Notes: a model not told the origin generated them from the sequence alone. Positions 35,541 through 44,290 are shown, counted from the first letter of the stretch. The stretch: 64,000 nt of DNA from Hafnia paralvei ATCC 29927 (GCF_001655005.1 NZ_LXET01000029.1:1-64000), one strand, 5' to 3'. Program-made: numbers and translations.

Positions 35541-36329
35541 ATGTATTTAGTTGATTCCCATTGCCATCTAGATGGACTGGACTACGAAAACCTGCACAAA
35601 AGCGTCGATAGCGTTTTAGCCGATGCAAAAGCTCGTGATGTGGGTTTTGTGTTGGCGGTAGCAACGACGCTGCCGGGATATCTGGCGATGCGCAAGCAAA
35701 TTGGTCAGCGCGATAATGTTGCATTTTCCTGTGGTGTACATCCACTCAATCTGGATGGCGGCTATGATTATGCCGAACTGCGTCAGCTTGCTAGCGCGCC
35801 AGACGTGGTTGCCATGGGCGAAACGGGTCTGGATTACTTCTATCAGAAAGACAATATTCCTTTGCAACAAGAGTCATTTCGCCAGCATATCCGCATCGGC
35901 CGTGAGTTGCATAAGCCGGTGATTGTTCATACGCGAGATGCGCGTCAGGACACATTAGACATTTTGCGAGAAGAGCAGGTGCATGAATGTGGTGGCGTCT
36001 TGCACTGTTTCACTGAAGATCAGGACACGGCTCGCCAACTGTTAGATATGGGTTTTTACATTTCATTCTCTGGCATTGTGACTTTTCGTAACGCCGATGC
36101 GTTGCGTGAAGTTGCCCGCTACGTACCGATTGACCGAATGCTGGTTGAGACCGATTCTCCCTATCTGGCTCCTGTTCCACATCGTGGTAAAGAGAATCAG
36201 CCTGCCTATGTGCGTGACGTCGCTGAATATCTTGCGGTGCTAAAAGGAATGACGCCAGAGGCTTTAGCGCAACAAACGACAGATAACTTTGTTAGCCTGT
36301 TTGGAGTGGCTTTGCCACAACGTGGATAA
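35541..36329 (+). CDS. ycfH: YcfH: TatD-family metal-dependent hydrolase
   Basis: 262 residues. TIM-barrel TatD-type DNase or deacylase. Metal ligands: VDSHCHLD at the N-terminus, MGETGLDYFYQ, IVHTRDA, GVLHCFTE and VETDSPYLAPVPHRGKENQPAYV. In E. coli it lies between holB and ptsG, as here. The physiological substrate is not settled; its partner genes suggest coupling to DNA metabolism by position only. Confidence 0.93.
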   Translation: MYLVDSHCHLDGLDYENLHKSVDSVLADAKARDVGFVLAVATTLPGYLAMRKQIGQRDNVAFSCGVHPLNLDGGYDYAELRQLASAPDVVAMGETGLDYFYQKDNIPLQQESFRQHIRIGRELHKPVIVHTRDARQDTLDILREEQVHECGGVLHCFTEDQDTARQLLDMGFYISFSGIVTFRNADALREVARYVPIDRMLVETDSPYLAPVPHRGKENQPAYVRDVAEYLAVLKGMTPEALAQQTTDNFVSLFGVALPQRG

Positions 36330-36403
36330 TATCTATTTATTTTATAGCTCGTAATTAATCATTCAAACGCGTATCTTTCTGGTCGAAAATAGCTTTTCAA
36401 AGG

Positions 36404-36419
36404 TTTGATACGCATCACA
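36404..36419 (+). promoter_or_regulatory. CRP site for ptsG
   Basis: TTTGA-TACGCA-TCACA matches the CRP consensus TGTGA-N6-TCACA at 9 of 10 conserved positions. Positioned about 100 bases before the Mlc-type site. Confidence 0.65.
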
Positions 36420-36510
36420 GTGGTGATTTTTTTAACGATTAAATACCAAAAGTGTTATTTAGATCTCTGTATTTGCTGAAGCGTGACAACCATCAAACAC
36501 ATTAGAGGGT

Positions 36511-36537
36511 ATTTATTTTACCCTGTGTAAAAATTAA
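36511..36537 (+). promoter_or_regulatory. Mlc operator for ptsG
   Basis: TTATTTTAC (36513-36521) followed by CCTGT and GTAAAAATTAA is a dyad like E. coli Mlc operators (TTATTTT with an inverted AAAATAA). Mlc represses ptsG when glucose is absent. Confidence 0.65.
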
Positions 36538-36639
36538 GGAAGTGCAACGACACTTCTACTGCGTTCAGGTTCTCTTCCTGCGCGTGGCGTGATTCTCGGG
36601 TATACGCGAACGCGCTAATAAAAGAGCACTATTTTATTC

Positions 36640-36658
36640 AGGAGCACTCTCAACTATG
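36640..36658 (+). promoter_or_regulatory. SgrS pairing site over ptsG start
   Basis: CAGGAGCACTCTCAACTATG keeps the block GGAGCACTCTCAA that, in E. coli ptsG mRNA, pairs with the sRNA SgrS under sugar-phosphate stress. The ribosome binding site GGAG is part of it. sgrS itself is not in this window. Confidence 0.65.
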
Positions 36659-38089
36659 TTTAAAAACGCATTCGCAAACCTGCAAAAAGTAGGTAAGTCG
36701 CTGATGCTGCCGGTGTCCGTTTTGCCCGTTGCAGGCATTCTGCTGGGTATCGGCTCGGCCAACTTCACTTGGCTACCCGCAGTAGTCTCGCACGTGATGG
36801 CTGAAGCCGGTGGTTCGGTATTCGCCAATATGCCGTTGATTTTTGCAATTGGTGTCGCACTTGGCTTTACCAATAACGACGGCGTTTCTGCGCTGGCTGC
36901 AGTGGTTGCGTATGGCATCATGGTGAAAACCATGGCCGTTATTGCACCGCTGGTATTGCATATTCCGGCTGCTGAGATTGCCGAAAAGCATTTAGCCGAT
37001 ACCGGTGTGTTGGGGGGGATCATTGCAGGTTCTATCGCAGCCTATATGTTTAACCGCTTCTACCGCATTAAGCTGCCTGACTATTTGGGCTTCTTCGCGG
37101 GAAAACGTTTTGTTCCGATCATTTCAGGCCTAACTGCTATTGCGTTTGGTATTGCCTTGGCCTTTATTTGGCCACCGGTGGGTTCGGCAATTCAGTGGTT
37201 CTCTCAGTGGGCGGCCTATCAAAATCCAAAAGTAGCATTTGGTATTTATGGCCTCGTTGAACGTGCGTTAGTACCTTTCGGCTTGCACCACATCTGGAAC
37301 GTACCATTCCAATTCCAAGTGGGTTCGTTTACGGATGCGGCCGGTCAGGTGTTCCACGGCGATATTCCTCGCTATATCGCGGGTGATCCAACAGCAGGTA
37401 AACTGTCTGGTGGCTTCTTGTTCAAAATGTACGGTCTGCCGGCAGCGGCGATTGCGATTTGGCATTCTGCTAAGCCAGAAAACCGCGCTAAAGTCGGCGG
37501 GATTATGATCTCGGCGGCGTTGACCTCTTTCCTGACGGGGATCACCGAGCCGATCGAGTTCTCGTTCATGTTTGTTGCCCCAATTTTGTATGCTATTCAT
37601 GCTATTTTGGCCGGTCTGGCGTTCCCTATTTGCATCATGTTGGGAATGCGTGATGGCACGACATTCTCTCCTGGGTTGATCGACTTTATTTTACAAAGTG
37701 GTCACAGCAGCAAAATTTGGTTGTTCCCTATTGTGGGGATTGCTTACGGTTTGGTGTACTACGTTATTTTCCGCGTGCTAATAACCAAACTGAACTTGAA
37801 AACACCTGGCCGTGAAGATTCGTCTTCAGAACAGAAGGCCCAGAGCAGTGACGAAATGTCTGCGGCGTTAGTGGCTGCGTTTGGGGGCAAAGACAATATT
37901 ACTAACCTGGATGCGTGTATCACTCGTCTACGTGTGAGCGTAGCGGATGTGGCGAAAGTGGATCAGGCTGGTTTGAAGAAATTAGGTGCCGCAGGCGTTG
38001 TGGTTGCTGGTTCAGGCGTACAGGCTATTTTTGGTACCAAATCAGATAACTTAAAAACGGATATGGACGAATACATGCGTAATCACTAA
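36656..38089 (+). CDS. ptsG: PtsG: glucose-specific PTS enzyme IIBC
   Basis: 477 residues, as in E. coli. Phosphorylates and imports glucose across the inner membrane. The IIC membrane domain covers about 1-380 (GIGSANFTWLPAVVS, FGLHHIWNVPFQFQVG, TGITEPIEFSFMFVAP). The C-terminal IIB domain carries the phosphorylated cysteine in NLDACITRLRV (about 421). A linker rich in Ser, Glu and Gln joins them. It requires EIIA-Glc, encoded elsewhere (crr). Monocistronic with a strong terminator. Confidence 0.98.
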   Translation: MFKNAFANLQKVGKSLMLPVSVLPVAGILLGIGSANFTWLPAVVSHVMAEAGGSVFANMPLIFAIGVALGFTNNDGVSALAAVVAYGIMVKTMAVIAPLVLHIPAAEIAEKHLADTGVLGGIIAGSIAAYMFNRFYRIKLPDYLGFFAGKRFVPIISGLTAIAFGIALAFIWPPVGSAIQWFSQWAAYQNPKVAFGIYGLVERALVPFGLHHIWNVPFQFQVGSFTDAAGQVFHGDIPRYIAGDPTAGKLSGGFLFKMYGLPAAAIAIWHSAKPENRAKVGGIMISAALTSFLTGITEPIEFSFMFVAPILYAIHAILAGLAFPICIMLGMRDGTTFSPGLIDFILQSGHSSKIWLFPIVGIAYGLVYYVIFRVLITKLNLKTPGREDSSSEQKAQSSDEMSAALVAAFGGKDNITNLDACITRLRVSVADVAKVDQAGLKKLGAAGVVVAGSGVQAIFGTKSDNLKTDMDEYMRNH

Positions 38090-38112
38090 TCCGTGATTGG
38101 ACTATGAAGAAA

Positions 38113-38142
38113 AAGAAAGGAGGCCATGGCCTCCTTTCTTTT
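38113..38142 (+). terminator. ptsG terminator, bidirectional
   Basis: Palindrome GAAAGGAGGCC-AT-GGCCTCCTTTC (38115-38138) followed by TTTT; the complementary A-run upstream allows function for the convergent ribA. Confidence 0.88.
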
Positions 38143-38167
38143 GTCGGTATAATGGTGTGATGCGGAA

Positions 38168-38755
38168 TTAATCGAGCAGATGACCCATTTTAGCGGCTTT
38201 AGTCGATAGATAACGCTCGTTTTTCGGATTACGGCCAACAATAAGAGGAACGCGCTCGGTGATGTTAATGCCCGCTTCGGTCAGAATCTCAACTTTTTTC
38301 GGGTTATTTGTCAGTAACCGAACCTGATCTACCCCTAAGAGTTTGAACATATCCGCGCATAAGGTGAAGTCGCGCTCATCAGCAGCGAAGCCAAGTTGAT
38401 GGTTTGCTTCCACCGTGTCTGCGCCCTTATCTTGTAAAGCGTACGCGCGGATTTTGTTCAGCAGTCCGATGTTTCTACCTTCTTGGCGGTGGTACAGCAA
38501 GATACCCCGACCTTCTTCTGCAATGTGCTCAAGTGCAGCTTCTAACTGAAAACCACAATCACAGCGCAAGCTGAAGAGTGCGTCGCCGGTTAAACATTCT
38601 GAATGTACGCGCGAAAGCACGGGTGTTGCGCCAGACACATCACCATAGACTAAGGCTAGATGATCATGGCCGGTAGCAATTTCTTCGAAGCCGACCATCA
38701 AAAAGTCACCCCAAGGTGTCGGCAATTTTGCTTCAGCCACTCGTTTAAGCTGCAT
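38168..38755 (-). CDS. ribA: RibA: GTP cyclohydrolase II
   Basis: 195 residues, against 196 in E. coli. First step of riboflavin synthesis from GTP. Zinc cysteines lie in SECLTGDALFSLRCDCGFQLEAAL (54, 65, 67). GTP-binding segments RQEGRNIGLLNKIRAY and LLTNNPKKVEIL are intact. ATG 38755 is preferred (GGAG 6 bases upstream; MQLKRVAEAKLPTPWG start) over the in-frame ATG at 38767. Divergent from pgpB, as in E. coli. Confidence 0.97.
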   Translation of the reverse strand: MQLKRVAEAKLPTPWGDFLMVGFEEIATGHDHLALVYGDVSGATPVLSRVHSECLTGDALFSLRCDCGFQLEAALEHIAEEGRGILLYHRQEGRNIGLLNKIRAYALQDKGADTVEANHQLGFAADERDFTLCADMFKLLGVDQVRLLTNNPKKVEILTEAGINITERVPLIVGRNPKNERYLSTKAAKMGHLLD

Positions 38756-39042
38756 GTTGATCTCCACAACTACATCTTTTTAGATACTGCCCATTATGGA
38801 CACCGGTTATTGTGTGCTGCCGATGCAGGTGAGTGCAGGCACAACCGAAGTAAATCCGGAAAAACCGAATCTTTAATATGACGCCTATTTTGCCACAACT
38901 ATTGGCGATACAGCAGTTTTCGGTGATGACCGCGTCTTTTTTGTTCTAAGCGTTCAATAAAACACCGCGTGATATTTCCTGATAGGCTTCATTGATATGG
39001 TATTGCTACACTGAATATTCAATAGAAAGAAAGGATTAATTG

Positions 39043-39807
39043 ATGTTACAGATTGCAAAGCGTACCACGGTAGGTCTGATTGTGTTACTCGCCATGCCCG
39101 TGACCGTCTGGATGAGCGGCTGGCACTGGCAGCCAGGGGGGACTGATTACATTCTCAAAGCGCTGTTTGCGATGACAGAAACGGTGACCTCGCCGTGGGG
39201 GGCGCTCACTAGCATCATATTGGCAGGATGGTTTCTGTGGTGTTTACGCTTTCGGATCAAAGCAACGGTTATCTTATTTATTATACTGACAATAACTGTT
39301 GTTGTGGGACAACAAATAAAATCGACAATTAAAAATTGGGTGCAAGAGCCTCGTCCTTATGTCATGTGGTTGGAAGGTGAACACAATGTTGATGTGAAGG
39401 CATTTTATAGCCTCAAACGTGGTGCTCGCGGTGATTTGGTGACTGAACAACTACAGAATGAAACGCGTATCCCGCAGTGGTTAAAGGGCCATTGGGCATT
39501 TGAAACCGGTTTTGCGTTTCCTTCAGGGCACACTATGTTTGTTGCAACGTGGGCTTTGCTCGCGTTTGGGTTGTTGCTTCCACGACGTCGCTACATTTCG
39601 ACGTTGGTGATCAGCATTTGGGCTATTAGTGTGATGGGAAGTCGTTTAGTGCTAGGGATGCACTGGCCGCAGGACTTGATTGTCGCAACCTTAATTAGCT
39701 GGGTATTAGTGACGATATCGTGCGCGCTGGTACAACGATTTTGCGGTTCTTTAGATATTAGTGCACCGGAATCTCAAGAGATAAAACAACGCACTGAAGA
39801 CGAGTAA
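39043..39807 (+). CDS. pgpB: PgpB: membrane phosphatidylglycerophosphatase / undecaprenyl-PP phosphatase
   Basis: 254 residues, PAP2 family. Dephosphorylates phosphatidylglycerol-phosphate, undecaprenyl pyrophosphate and related lipids. The three PAP2 motifs are KNWVQEPRP (about 103), FPSGHTMF (about 160) and SRLVLGMHWPQD (about 205). About six membrane segments. ATG 39043 is preferred (AAAGGA 7 bases upstream) over a TTG immediately before it. Followed by lapAB with a hairpin at the stop codon. Confidence 0.95.
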   Translation: MLQIAKRTTVGLIVLLAMPVTVWMSGWHWQPGGTDYILKALFAMTETVTSPWGALTSIILAGWFLWCLRFRIKATVILFIILTITVVVGQQIKSTIKNWVQEPRPYVMWLEGEHNVDVKAFYSLKRGARGDLVTEQLQNETRIPQWLKGHWAFETGFAFPSGHTMFVATWALLAFGLLLPRRRYISTLVISIWAISVMGSRLVLGMHWPQDLIVATLISWVLVTISCALVQRFCGSLDISAPESQEIKQRTEDE

Positions 39808-39831
39808 CTTCAAGGAAAACTTGAAGTTTTA
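39806..39831 (+). terminator. pgpB terminator
   Basis: AACTTCAAG (39806-39814), loop GAAAA, CTTGAAGTT (39820-39828), then TTT. It starts within the pgpB stop codon. The T-run is short, so termination may be partial. Confidence 0.65.
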
Positions 39832-39849
39832 GGGGATAACCCCCATATA
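39820..39849 (+). promoter_or_regulatory. Sigma-32 (heat-shock) promoter for lapAB
   Basis: CTTGAA (39820-39825), a 15-base spacer, then CCCCATATA (39841-39849) matches the RpoH consensus CTTGAA-N13-17-CCCCATNTA without mismatch. It is 210 bases upstream of lapA. E. coli lapAB (yciSM) is known to be heat-inducible, which supports the call. Confidence 0.75.
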
Positions 39850-40060
39850 GTTCTCATATCTATATACTGGTTGTTTGACTGGGATACCTTTGAATCTCAA
39901 AAGTGAATTGCATGAGACATAATGAGATCTGGGAGTACTGAAACAGGGTTTTAGTGCTGCGTGGGGTTCCCCTACGATATAACTAAATGATAATTTAAGC
40001 ATTCGGGTGCTGTTTTCTTTGGCATAATTCATCCGGTTAACCTGATTTACAGGAAGAAAT

Positions 40061-40366
40061 GTGAAATATCTGCTAATTTTTTTGATCATCTTGGCTGTTT
40101 TTGTGCTTTCCGTCACGTTAGGTGCGCATAACGATCAGACTGTTGCGTTCAATTATTTGATCGCCCAAGGTGAATACCGCCTTTCTACGCTACTTGCGAC
40201 GCTGTTCGCGGGTGGGTTCATTCTGGGTTGGATTATCTGCGGCTTATTTTATATACGCGTCCGTTTGGGGTTGGTTCGTGCCGAGCGTAAAATTCGCCGC
40301 TTAGAACAGCAAGCTGCGCCTGCGGAGCCTGATAATCTGGCGCCTCCCGCGACGCTGAAGGAATAG
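40061..40366 (+). CDS. lapA: LapA (YciS): LPS assembly membrane protein
   Basis: 101 residues with a GTG start preceded by AGGAAG. Two membrane helices (about 1-20 and 42-65) and a cytoplasmic tail with basic RAERKIRRLEQQ. DUF1049 family. It works with LapB in coordinating LPS synthesis and assembly. lapB starts 5 bases after its stop. Confidence 0.94.
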   Translation: MKYLLIFLIILAVFVLSVTLGAHNDQTVAFNYLIAQGEYRLSTLLATLFAGGFILGWIICGLFYIRVRLGLVRAERKIRRLEQQAAPAEPDNLAPPATLKE

Positions 40367-40371
40367 AGACT

Positions 40372-41541
40372 ATGTTAGAGCTGCTGTTTCTGCTTCTTCC
40401 CGTTGCTGCCGCCTATGGCTGGTATATGGGACGCAGAAGTGCTCAGCAGGATAAGCAGCAGGAAGCCAGCCGCCTTTCGCGTGAATACGTGGCAGGGGTA
40501 AATTTTCTGCTTTCTAACCAGCAGGACAAAGCGGTTGACCTGTTCCTCGATATGCTTAAAGAGGACAGCAATACGGTCGAAGCGCATCTTACGTTAGGTA
40601 ACTTATTCCGCTCGCGTGGCGAAGTTGACCGCGCTATTCGAATCCATCAGGCCCTGATGGAGAGTGCTTCTTTGACTTTCGATCAGCGTTTGTTGGCTGT
40701 TCAGCAGCTTGGGCGCGACTATATGGCCGCGGGGCTTTATGATCGCGCTGAAGAAATGTTTAATCAGTTGGTCGATGAGCAAGACTTTAAGGTCTCGGCG
40801 TTACAGCAATTATTAATTATCTACCAAGCCACTAGCGATTGGCAAAAAGCGATAGACGTGGCTGAGAAGTTGGTTAAGCAGGGCAAAGATCAGCAGCGCA
40901 TCGAAATTGCACATTTTTACTGCGAGCTTTCGCTGCAGGCGATGGGGAGCGATGATTTAGAACGAGGCATGGCGCTGCTAAAAAAGGCCGCCTCAGCAGA
41001 TAAAAATTGTGCGCGCGTGTCTGTGATGCTCGGTAGGATCTATATTGCCAAAGATGAGCCCGCCAAGGCGGTCGAAGCGTTGTCTCAGGTTTTAGACCAG
41101 GACAAGGATCTGGTCAGCGAAGTCTTGCCTATGATGCATGATTGCTATCAACAGCTCAATCAGCCCGAGCAATGGGTGGCCTTCTTACGTCGCTGTGTAG
41201 AGGAAAATACGGGCGCTGCGGCTGAACTTATGTTGGCCGAGGTCTTGGAGCAAAATGAAGGTATTGAGGCGGCACAGGTTTACGTTGGACGTCAATTACA
41301 GCGGCATCCAACTATGCGCACCTTCTATCGCTTGATGGATTACCATTTGGCGGAAGCCGAAGAGGGCCGAGCGAAAGAGAGCCTGCAATTGCTGCGAGAT
41401 ATGGTTGGCGAGCAAATTCGCACTAAGCCGCGCTACCGCTGCATGAAATGTGGGTTTACTGCCCATACGATGTATTGGCATTGTCCGTCGTGTCGCGCAT
41501 GGGCAACCATCAAACCGATTCGCGGACTTGATGGGCAGTAA
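40372..41541 (+). CDS. lapB: LapB (YciM): LPS assembly/LpxC-regulating TPR protein
   Basis: 389 residues, as in E. coli. An N-terminal membrane anchor (1-20), TPR repeats from about 35 to 340, and a C-terminal rubredoxin-type zinc domain with two CxxC pairs in RCMKCGFTAHTMYWHCPSCRAW. LapB guides FtsH proteolysis of LpxC and so limits LPS synthesis. Operon with lapA; pyrF follows after 100 bases. Confidence 0.96.
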   Translation: MLELLFLLLPVAAAYGWYMGRRSAQQDKQQEASRLSREYVAGVNFLLSNQQDKAVDLFLDMLKEDSNTVEAHLTLGNLFRSRGEVDRAIRIHQALMESASLTFDQRLLAVQQLGRDYMAAGLYDRAEEMFNQLVDEQDFKVSALQQLLIIYQATSDWQKAIDVAEKLVKQGKDQQRIEIAHFYCELSLQAMGSDDLERGMALLKKAASADKNCARVSVMLGRIYIAKDEPAKAVEALSQVLDQDKDLVSEVLPMMHDCYQQLNQPEQWVAFLRRCVEENTGAAAELMLAEVLEQNEGIEAAQVYVGRQLQRHPTMRTFYRLMDYHLAEAEEGRAKESLQLLRDMVGEQIRTKPRYRCMKCGFTAHTMYWHCPSCRAWATIKPIRGLDGQ

Positions 41542-41641
41542 TTTAGCGCCTCTCTGCGCTAGGCACACGGTCTAACGCTGTGTACAATGCCCTCCCTGAT
41601 AAAGGCCTTATTTCATTTACCGCCAGCTTCAGGGAGTTGCC

Positions 41642-42367
41642 ATGTCCATTTCTACGCCATCTCAGGCAAACGCTACCTCGTCACCGATCCTAGTTGCTCT
41701 TGATTATGCAGATAAAAATGCCGCTTTGGCGTTTGTCGATAATATCGATCCGCGTGACTGTCGCCTAAAAGTGGGCAAAGAGATGTTCACTCTGTATGGC
41801 CCTCAGTTGGTTAGCGAGCTACAACAACGTGGATTTGAAATCTTTCTCGACCTGAAGTTTCACGATATTCCTAATACGGCTGCGCATGCAGTTGCGGCTG
41901 CGGCTGAATTAGGTGTATGGATGGTGAATGTCCACGCCAGTGGCGGGGCTCGTATGATGAGTGCAGCGCGTGAGGCACTGGTTCCCTTCGGCAAAGATGC
42001 ACCGCTGTTGATCGCCGTTACCGTTTTGACGAGCATGGAAGCGGAAGATTTGCGTGGCATTGGCATTGAACAATCACCCGCTGATTACGCTGAACGTCTG
42101 GCTAAACTCACTAAAGCCTGTGGACTCGATGGGGTTGTGTGTTCAGCTCATGAGGCAACGCGTTTAAAAAATAGCTGTGGTAAAGATTTCAAACTGGTAA
42201 CACCGGGGATCCGTCCCGAAGGCAGTGCAGCAGGCGATCAACGTAGAATTATGACGCCGGTTGAGGCGGTTCAAGCGGGCGTTGACTATATGGTGATTGG
42301 CCGTCCTATTACCCAATCTGCGACGCCAGCAGAAACATTGCGCTCCATTTTAAATTCTTTAGCTTAA
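41642..42367 (+). CDS. pyrF: PyrF: orotidine 5'-phosphate decarboxylase
   Basis: 241 residues. Last step of UMP synthesis. The catalytic Lys/Asp set is in FEIFLDLKFHDIPNT (about 70-75), with LKVGKEMF upstream and the phosphate-binding VIGRPIT near the C-terminus. GGGAG precedes the ATG. yciH follows 12 bases later and is probably co-transcribed, as in E. coli. Confidence 0.97.
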   Translation: MSISTPSQANATSSPILVALDYADKNAALAFVDNIDPRDCRLKVGKEMFTLYGPQLVSELQQRGFEIFLDLKFHDIPNTAAHAVAAAAELGVWMVNVHASGGARMMSAAREALVPFGKDAPLLIAVTVLTSMEAEDLRGIGIEQSPADYAERLAKLTKACGLDGVVCSAHEATRLKNSCGKDFKLVTPGIRPEGSAAGDQRRIMTPVEAVQAGVDYMVIGRPITQSATPAETLRSILNSLA

Positions 42368-42379
42368 GCAGGAAGTTCT

Positions 42380-42706
42380 ATGCAGGACAAGAACAGCAGA
42401 CTAGTTTATTCAACGGACACTGGCCGAATCGATGAAGAAAAAGTACCAGTGGTACGCCCGAAAGGGGACGGTATTGTCCGAATTCAACGGCAAACCAGTG
42501 GGCGAAAAGGCAAAGGGGTATCTCTGATTACGGGTTTAGATATTGATGACGCCGAATTGCAAAAGCTGGCTGCTGAACTGAAGAAAAAATGTGGCTGCGG
42601 TGGCGCGGTGAAAGAGGGCGTGATTGAAATTCAGGGGGATAAACGAGACTTACTTAAGCAACTGTTGGAAGCCAAAGGGCATAAAGTCAAATTGGCTGGT
42701 GGCTAA
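42380..42706 (+). CDS. yciH: YciH: SUI1/eIF1-like protein
   Basis: 108 residues, the E. coli length. SUI1 fold related to eukaryotic eIF1; proposed to influence initiation fidelity. The core RIQRQTSGRKGKGVSLITGL and KKKCGCGGAVKEGVIEIQGD are present, ending KQLLEAKGHKVKLAGG. Convergent with osmB. Confidence 0.95.
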   Translation: MQDKNSRLVYSTDTGRIDEEKVPVVRPKGDGIVRIQRQTSGRKGKGVSLITGLDIDDAELQKLAAELKKKCGCGGAVKEGVIEIQGDKRDLLKQLLEAKGHKVKLAGG

Positions 42707-42749
42707 GCATTACCTCAAAGTAGATCTCACTGATCCATGTTGTTTTATA

Positions 42750-42773
42750 CGGGCTGAGATGATTCTCAGCCCG
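42750..42773. terminator. Hairpin between convergent yciH and osmB
   Basis: CGGGCTGAG (42750-42758), loop ATGATT, CTCAGCCCG (42765-42773): a perfect 9-bp stem. T-runs on either side are poor, so the terminator call is moderate. Confidence 0.55.
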
Positions 42774-42780
42774 TGGCATA

Positions 42781-42999
42781 TTATTTACCAACCTGATGGC
42801 CGATAATTCCGCCAACAGCTGCGCCGCCCACGGTACCGAGCGCGCTGCCATCGGTAAGAACGGCACCGCCCAAAGCACCTGCGCCTGCGCCGATTGCGGT
42901 GTTACGGTCACGCTTAGACCAGTTAGAGCAGGCACTTAGAGAAGCAACCAGCGTCACTGCCAGTGCTGCCGCTGCAAAACGTTTCATAGTGGTATTCAT
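42781..42999 (-). CDS. osmB: OsmB: osmotically inducible lipoprotein
   Basis: 72 residues, as in E. coli. Lipobox LSACS with the lipidated cysteine at about 24. The mature part contains a glycine-zipper stretch (RNTAIGAGAGALGGAVL, LGTVGGAAVGGIIGHQVGK). Induced in E. coli by osmotic stress, RpoS and Rcs. ATG 42999 is preferred to a GTG directly before it, since AGGAG is 7 bases upstream of the ATG. Confidence 0.95.
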   Translation of the reverse strand: MNTTMKRFAAAALAVTLVASLSACSNWSKRDRNTAIGAGAGALGGAVLTDGSALGTVGGAAVGGIIGHQVGK

Positions 43000-43369
43000 C
43001 ACTTACTCCTTTTAAGTTTCTGACGATTATATTTCTCTATAAGTATAGGACATGATTTGTGCGAGAAATTAGCTGCTGCATATAGGTTGCCCCATGGGTA
43101 GTGCTCGCAAAAATCGTTTTTTGCAAAATATAATTCTACATAACAGCATGTCACAAGTGCGGCTCAGTATATTCATTTGCTAAATTCCTAATAGGTAAAT
43201 ATTCTTATTTTGAATCACTGCCTTTTAGCTTATCGTGCTAAGAACCACGACTGTCGATGTTCCCACGTTTTCTTATTCAGCTAATTCACTCGCGCTTTGT
43301 AGCCAGTTCTCCCATACCCGAACCGGATGGTGTTCTAGACAATAAGGTTATTAACGCGGGAGATAACTC
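43000..43369. other. Intergenic region between osmB and araD
   Basis: 370 bases between divergent genes. Expected to hold osmB stress promoters and an araD promoter. I see no AraC-type half-site pair I would defend. A GGGAG site lies 7 bases before araD. Confidence 0.45.
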
Positions 43370-44065
43370 ATGCTGGAACAATTGAAACAACAGGTGCTGG
43401 CGGCCAATCTGGCGTTGCCAAAATATGGTCTGGTCACTTTCACTTGGGGCAACGTAAGTGGGGTTGATCGCGCAAGTGGACTGATGGTCATCAAACCATC
43501 AGGGGTGGATTACGAAGGAATGGGTATTGATGATATGGTCGTGGTCGATATCGTTTCCGGTGAAGTGGTGGAAGGTAAATGGAAACCATCGTCAGACACC
43601 GAAACTCATCGCGGGCTTTATTTGGCATTCCCTCATATTGGCGGAATTGTGCATACGCACTCGCGGCACGCGACGATTTGGTCACAGGCTGGTTTGGACA
43701 TTCCCGCTTGGGGGACAACACATGCTGATTATTACTATGGCAACATTCCCTGCACACGCTTAATGACTGAGTCAGAGATTCAGCATGATTATGAGTGGAA
43801 GACAGGTCAGGTGATAATTGAAACTTTCCAGCAATCTCATCTAGATCCCGATCAGATGCCTGCTGTGCTCGTTCATTCACATGGGCCATTTGCTTGGGGT
43901 AAGGATGCGTTAGACGCAGTGCATAATGCTGTGGTATTGGAGGAGGTGGCGTATATGGCTATTTTTACGCGTCAGCTTAGCCCACAGCTGCCGGATATGC
44001 AGCAAGAACTGCTCGACAAGCATTACTTACGCAAACATGGAGCGAATGCATATTACGGGCAGTAG
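43370..44065 (+). CDS. araD: L-ribulose-5-phosphate 4-epimerase (AraD type)
   Basis: 231 residues, the AraD length, and strongly AraD-like (MLEQLKQQVLAANLALPKYGLVT; ends LLDKHYLRKHGANAYYGQ). A class II aldolase-fold zinc enzyme that converts L-ribulose-5-P to D-xylulose-5-P. Zinc histidines are in VHTHSRHATIW (about 95 and 97) and VLVHSHGPFAWG. It stands alone without araB or araA. UlaF or SgbE are alternative family members, but the sequence resembles AraD most. Confidence 0.87.
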   Translation: MLEQLKQQVLAANLALPKYGLVTFTWGNVSGVDRASGLMVIKPSGVDYEGMGIDDMVVVDIVSGEVVEGKWKPSSDTETHRGLYLAFPHIGGIVHTHSRHATIWSQAGLDIPAWGTTHADYYYGNIPCTRLMTESEIQHDYEWKTGQVIIETFQQSHLDPDQMPAVLVHSHGPFAWGKDALDAVHNAVVLEEVAYMAIFTRQLSPQLPDMQQELLDKHYLRKHGANAYYGQ

Positions 44066-44083
44066 TGGCAGTCTATCGTTAGC

Positions 44084-44111
44084 AAAAAGAGCGCATAAGC
44101 GCTCTTTTTTT
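44084..44111 (+). terminator. araD terminator
   Basis: AAAAAGAGCGC, loop ATAA, GCGCTCTTTTTTT (44084-44111). Confidence 0.92.
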
Positions 44112-44274
44112 ATGCTCTCATAATCGATTAACTAACTGATTTTATATAGAAATAATCACTCACATCAACAAAGTTGGGGCTAAAGGCAATTTAGCTCAAG
44201 CCTGTCAGTTCATCAATAACTGTTACATTTCTGTTATCTATTCTCATGGTGATTGTTTTGATGCTAATTAATTA

Positions 44275-44290
44275 TGAGATATAGATCACA
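44275..44290 (+). promoter_or_regulatory. CRP site for gntKU
   Basis: TGAGA-TATAGA-TCACA matches the CRP consensus TGTGA-N6-TCACA at 9 of 10 conserved positions; it is about 60 bases upstream of the GntR operators. Confidence 0.6.

Larger units (their letters stand above)
36330..36655 (+). promoter_or_regulatory. ptsG control region and leader
   Basis: 326 bases between ycfH and ptsG without a gene. It holds a CRP site, an Mlc-type operator and a leader ending with a conserved SgrS-pairing segment (each listed). The order CRP upstream, Mlc near the start point and sRNA site over the ribosome binding site is that of E. coli ptsG. Confidence 0.75.
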
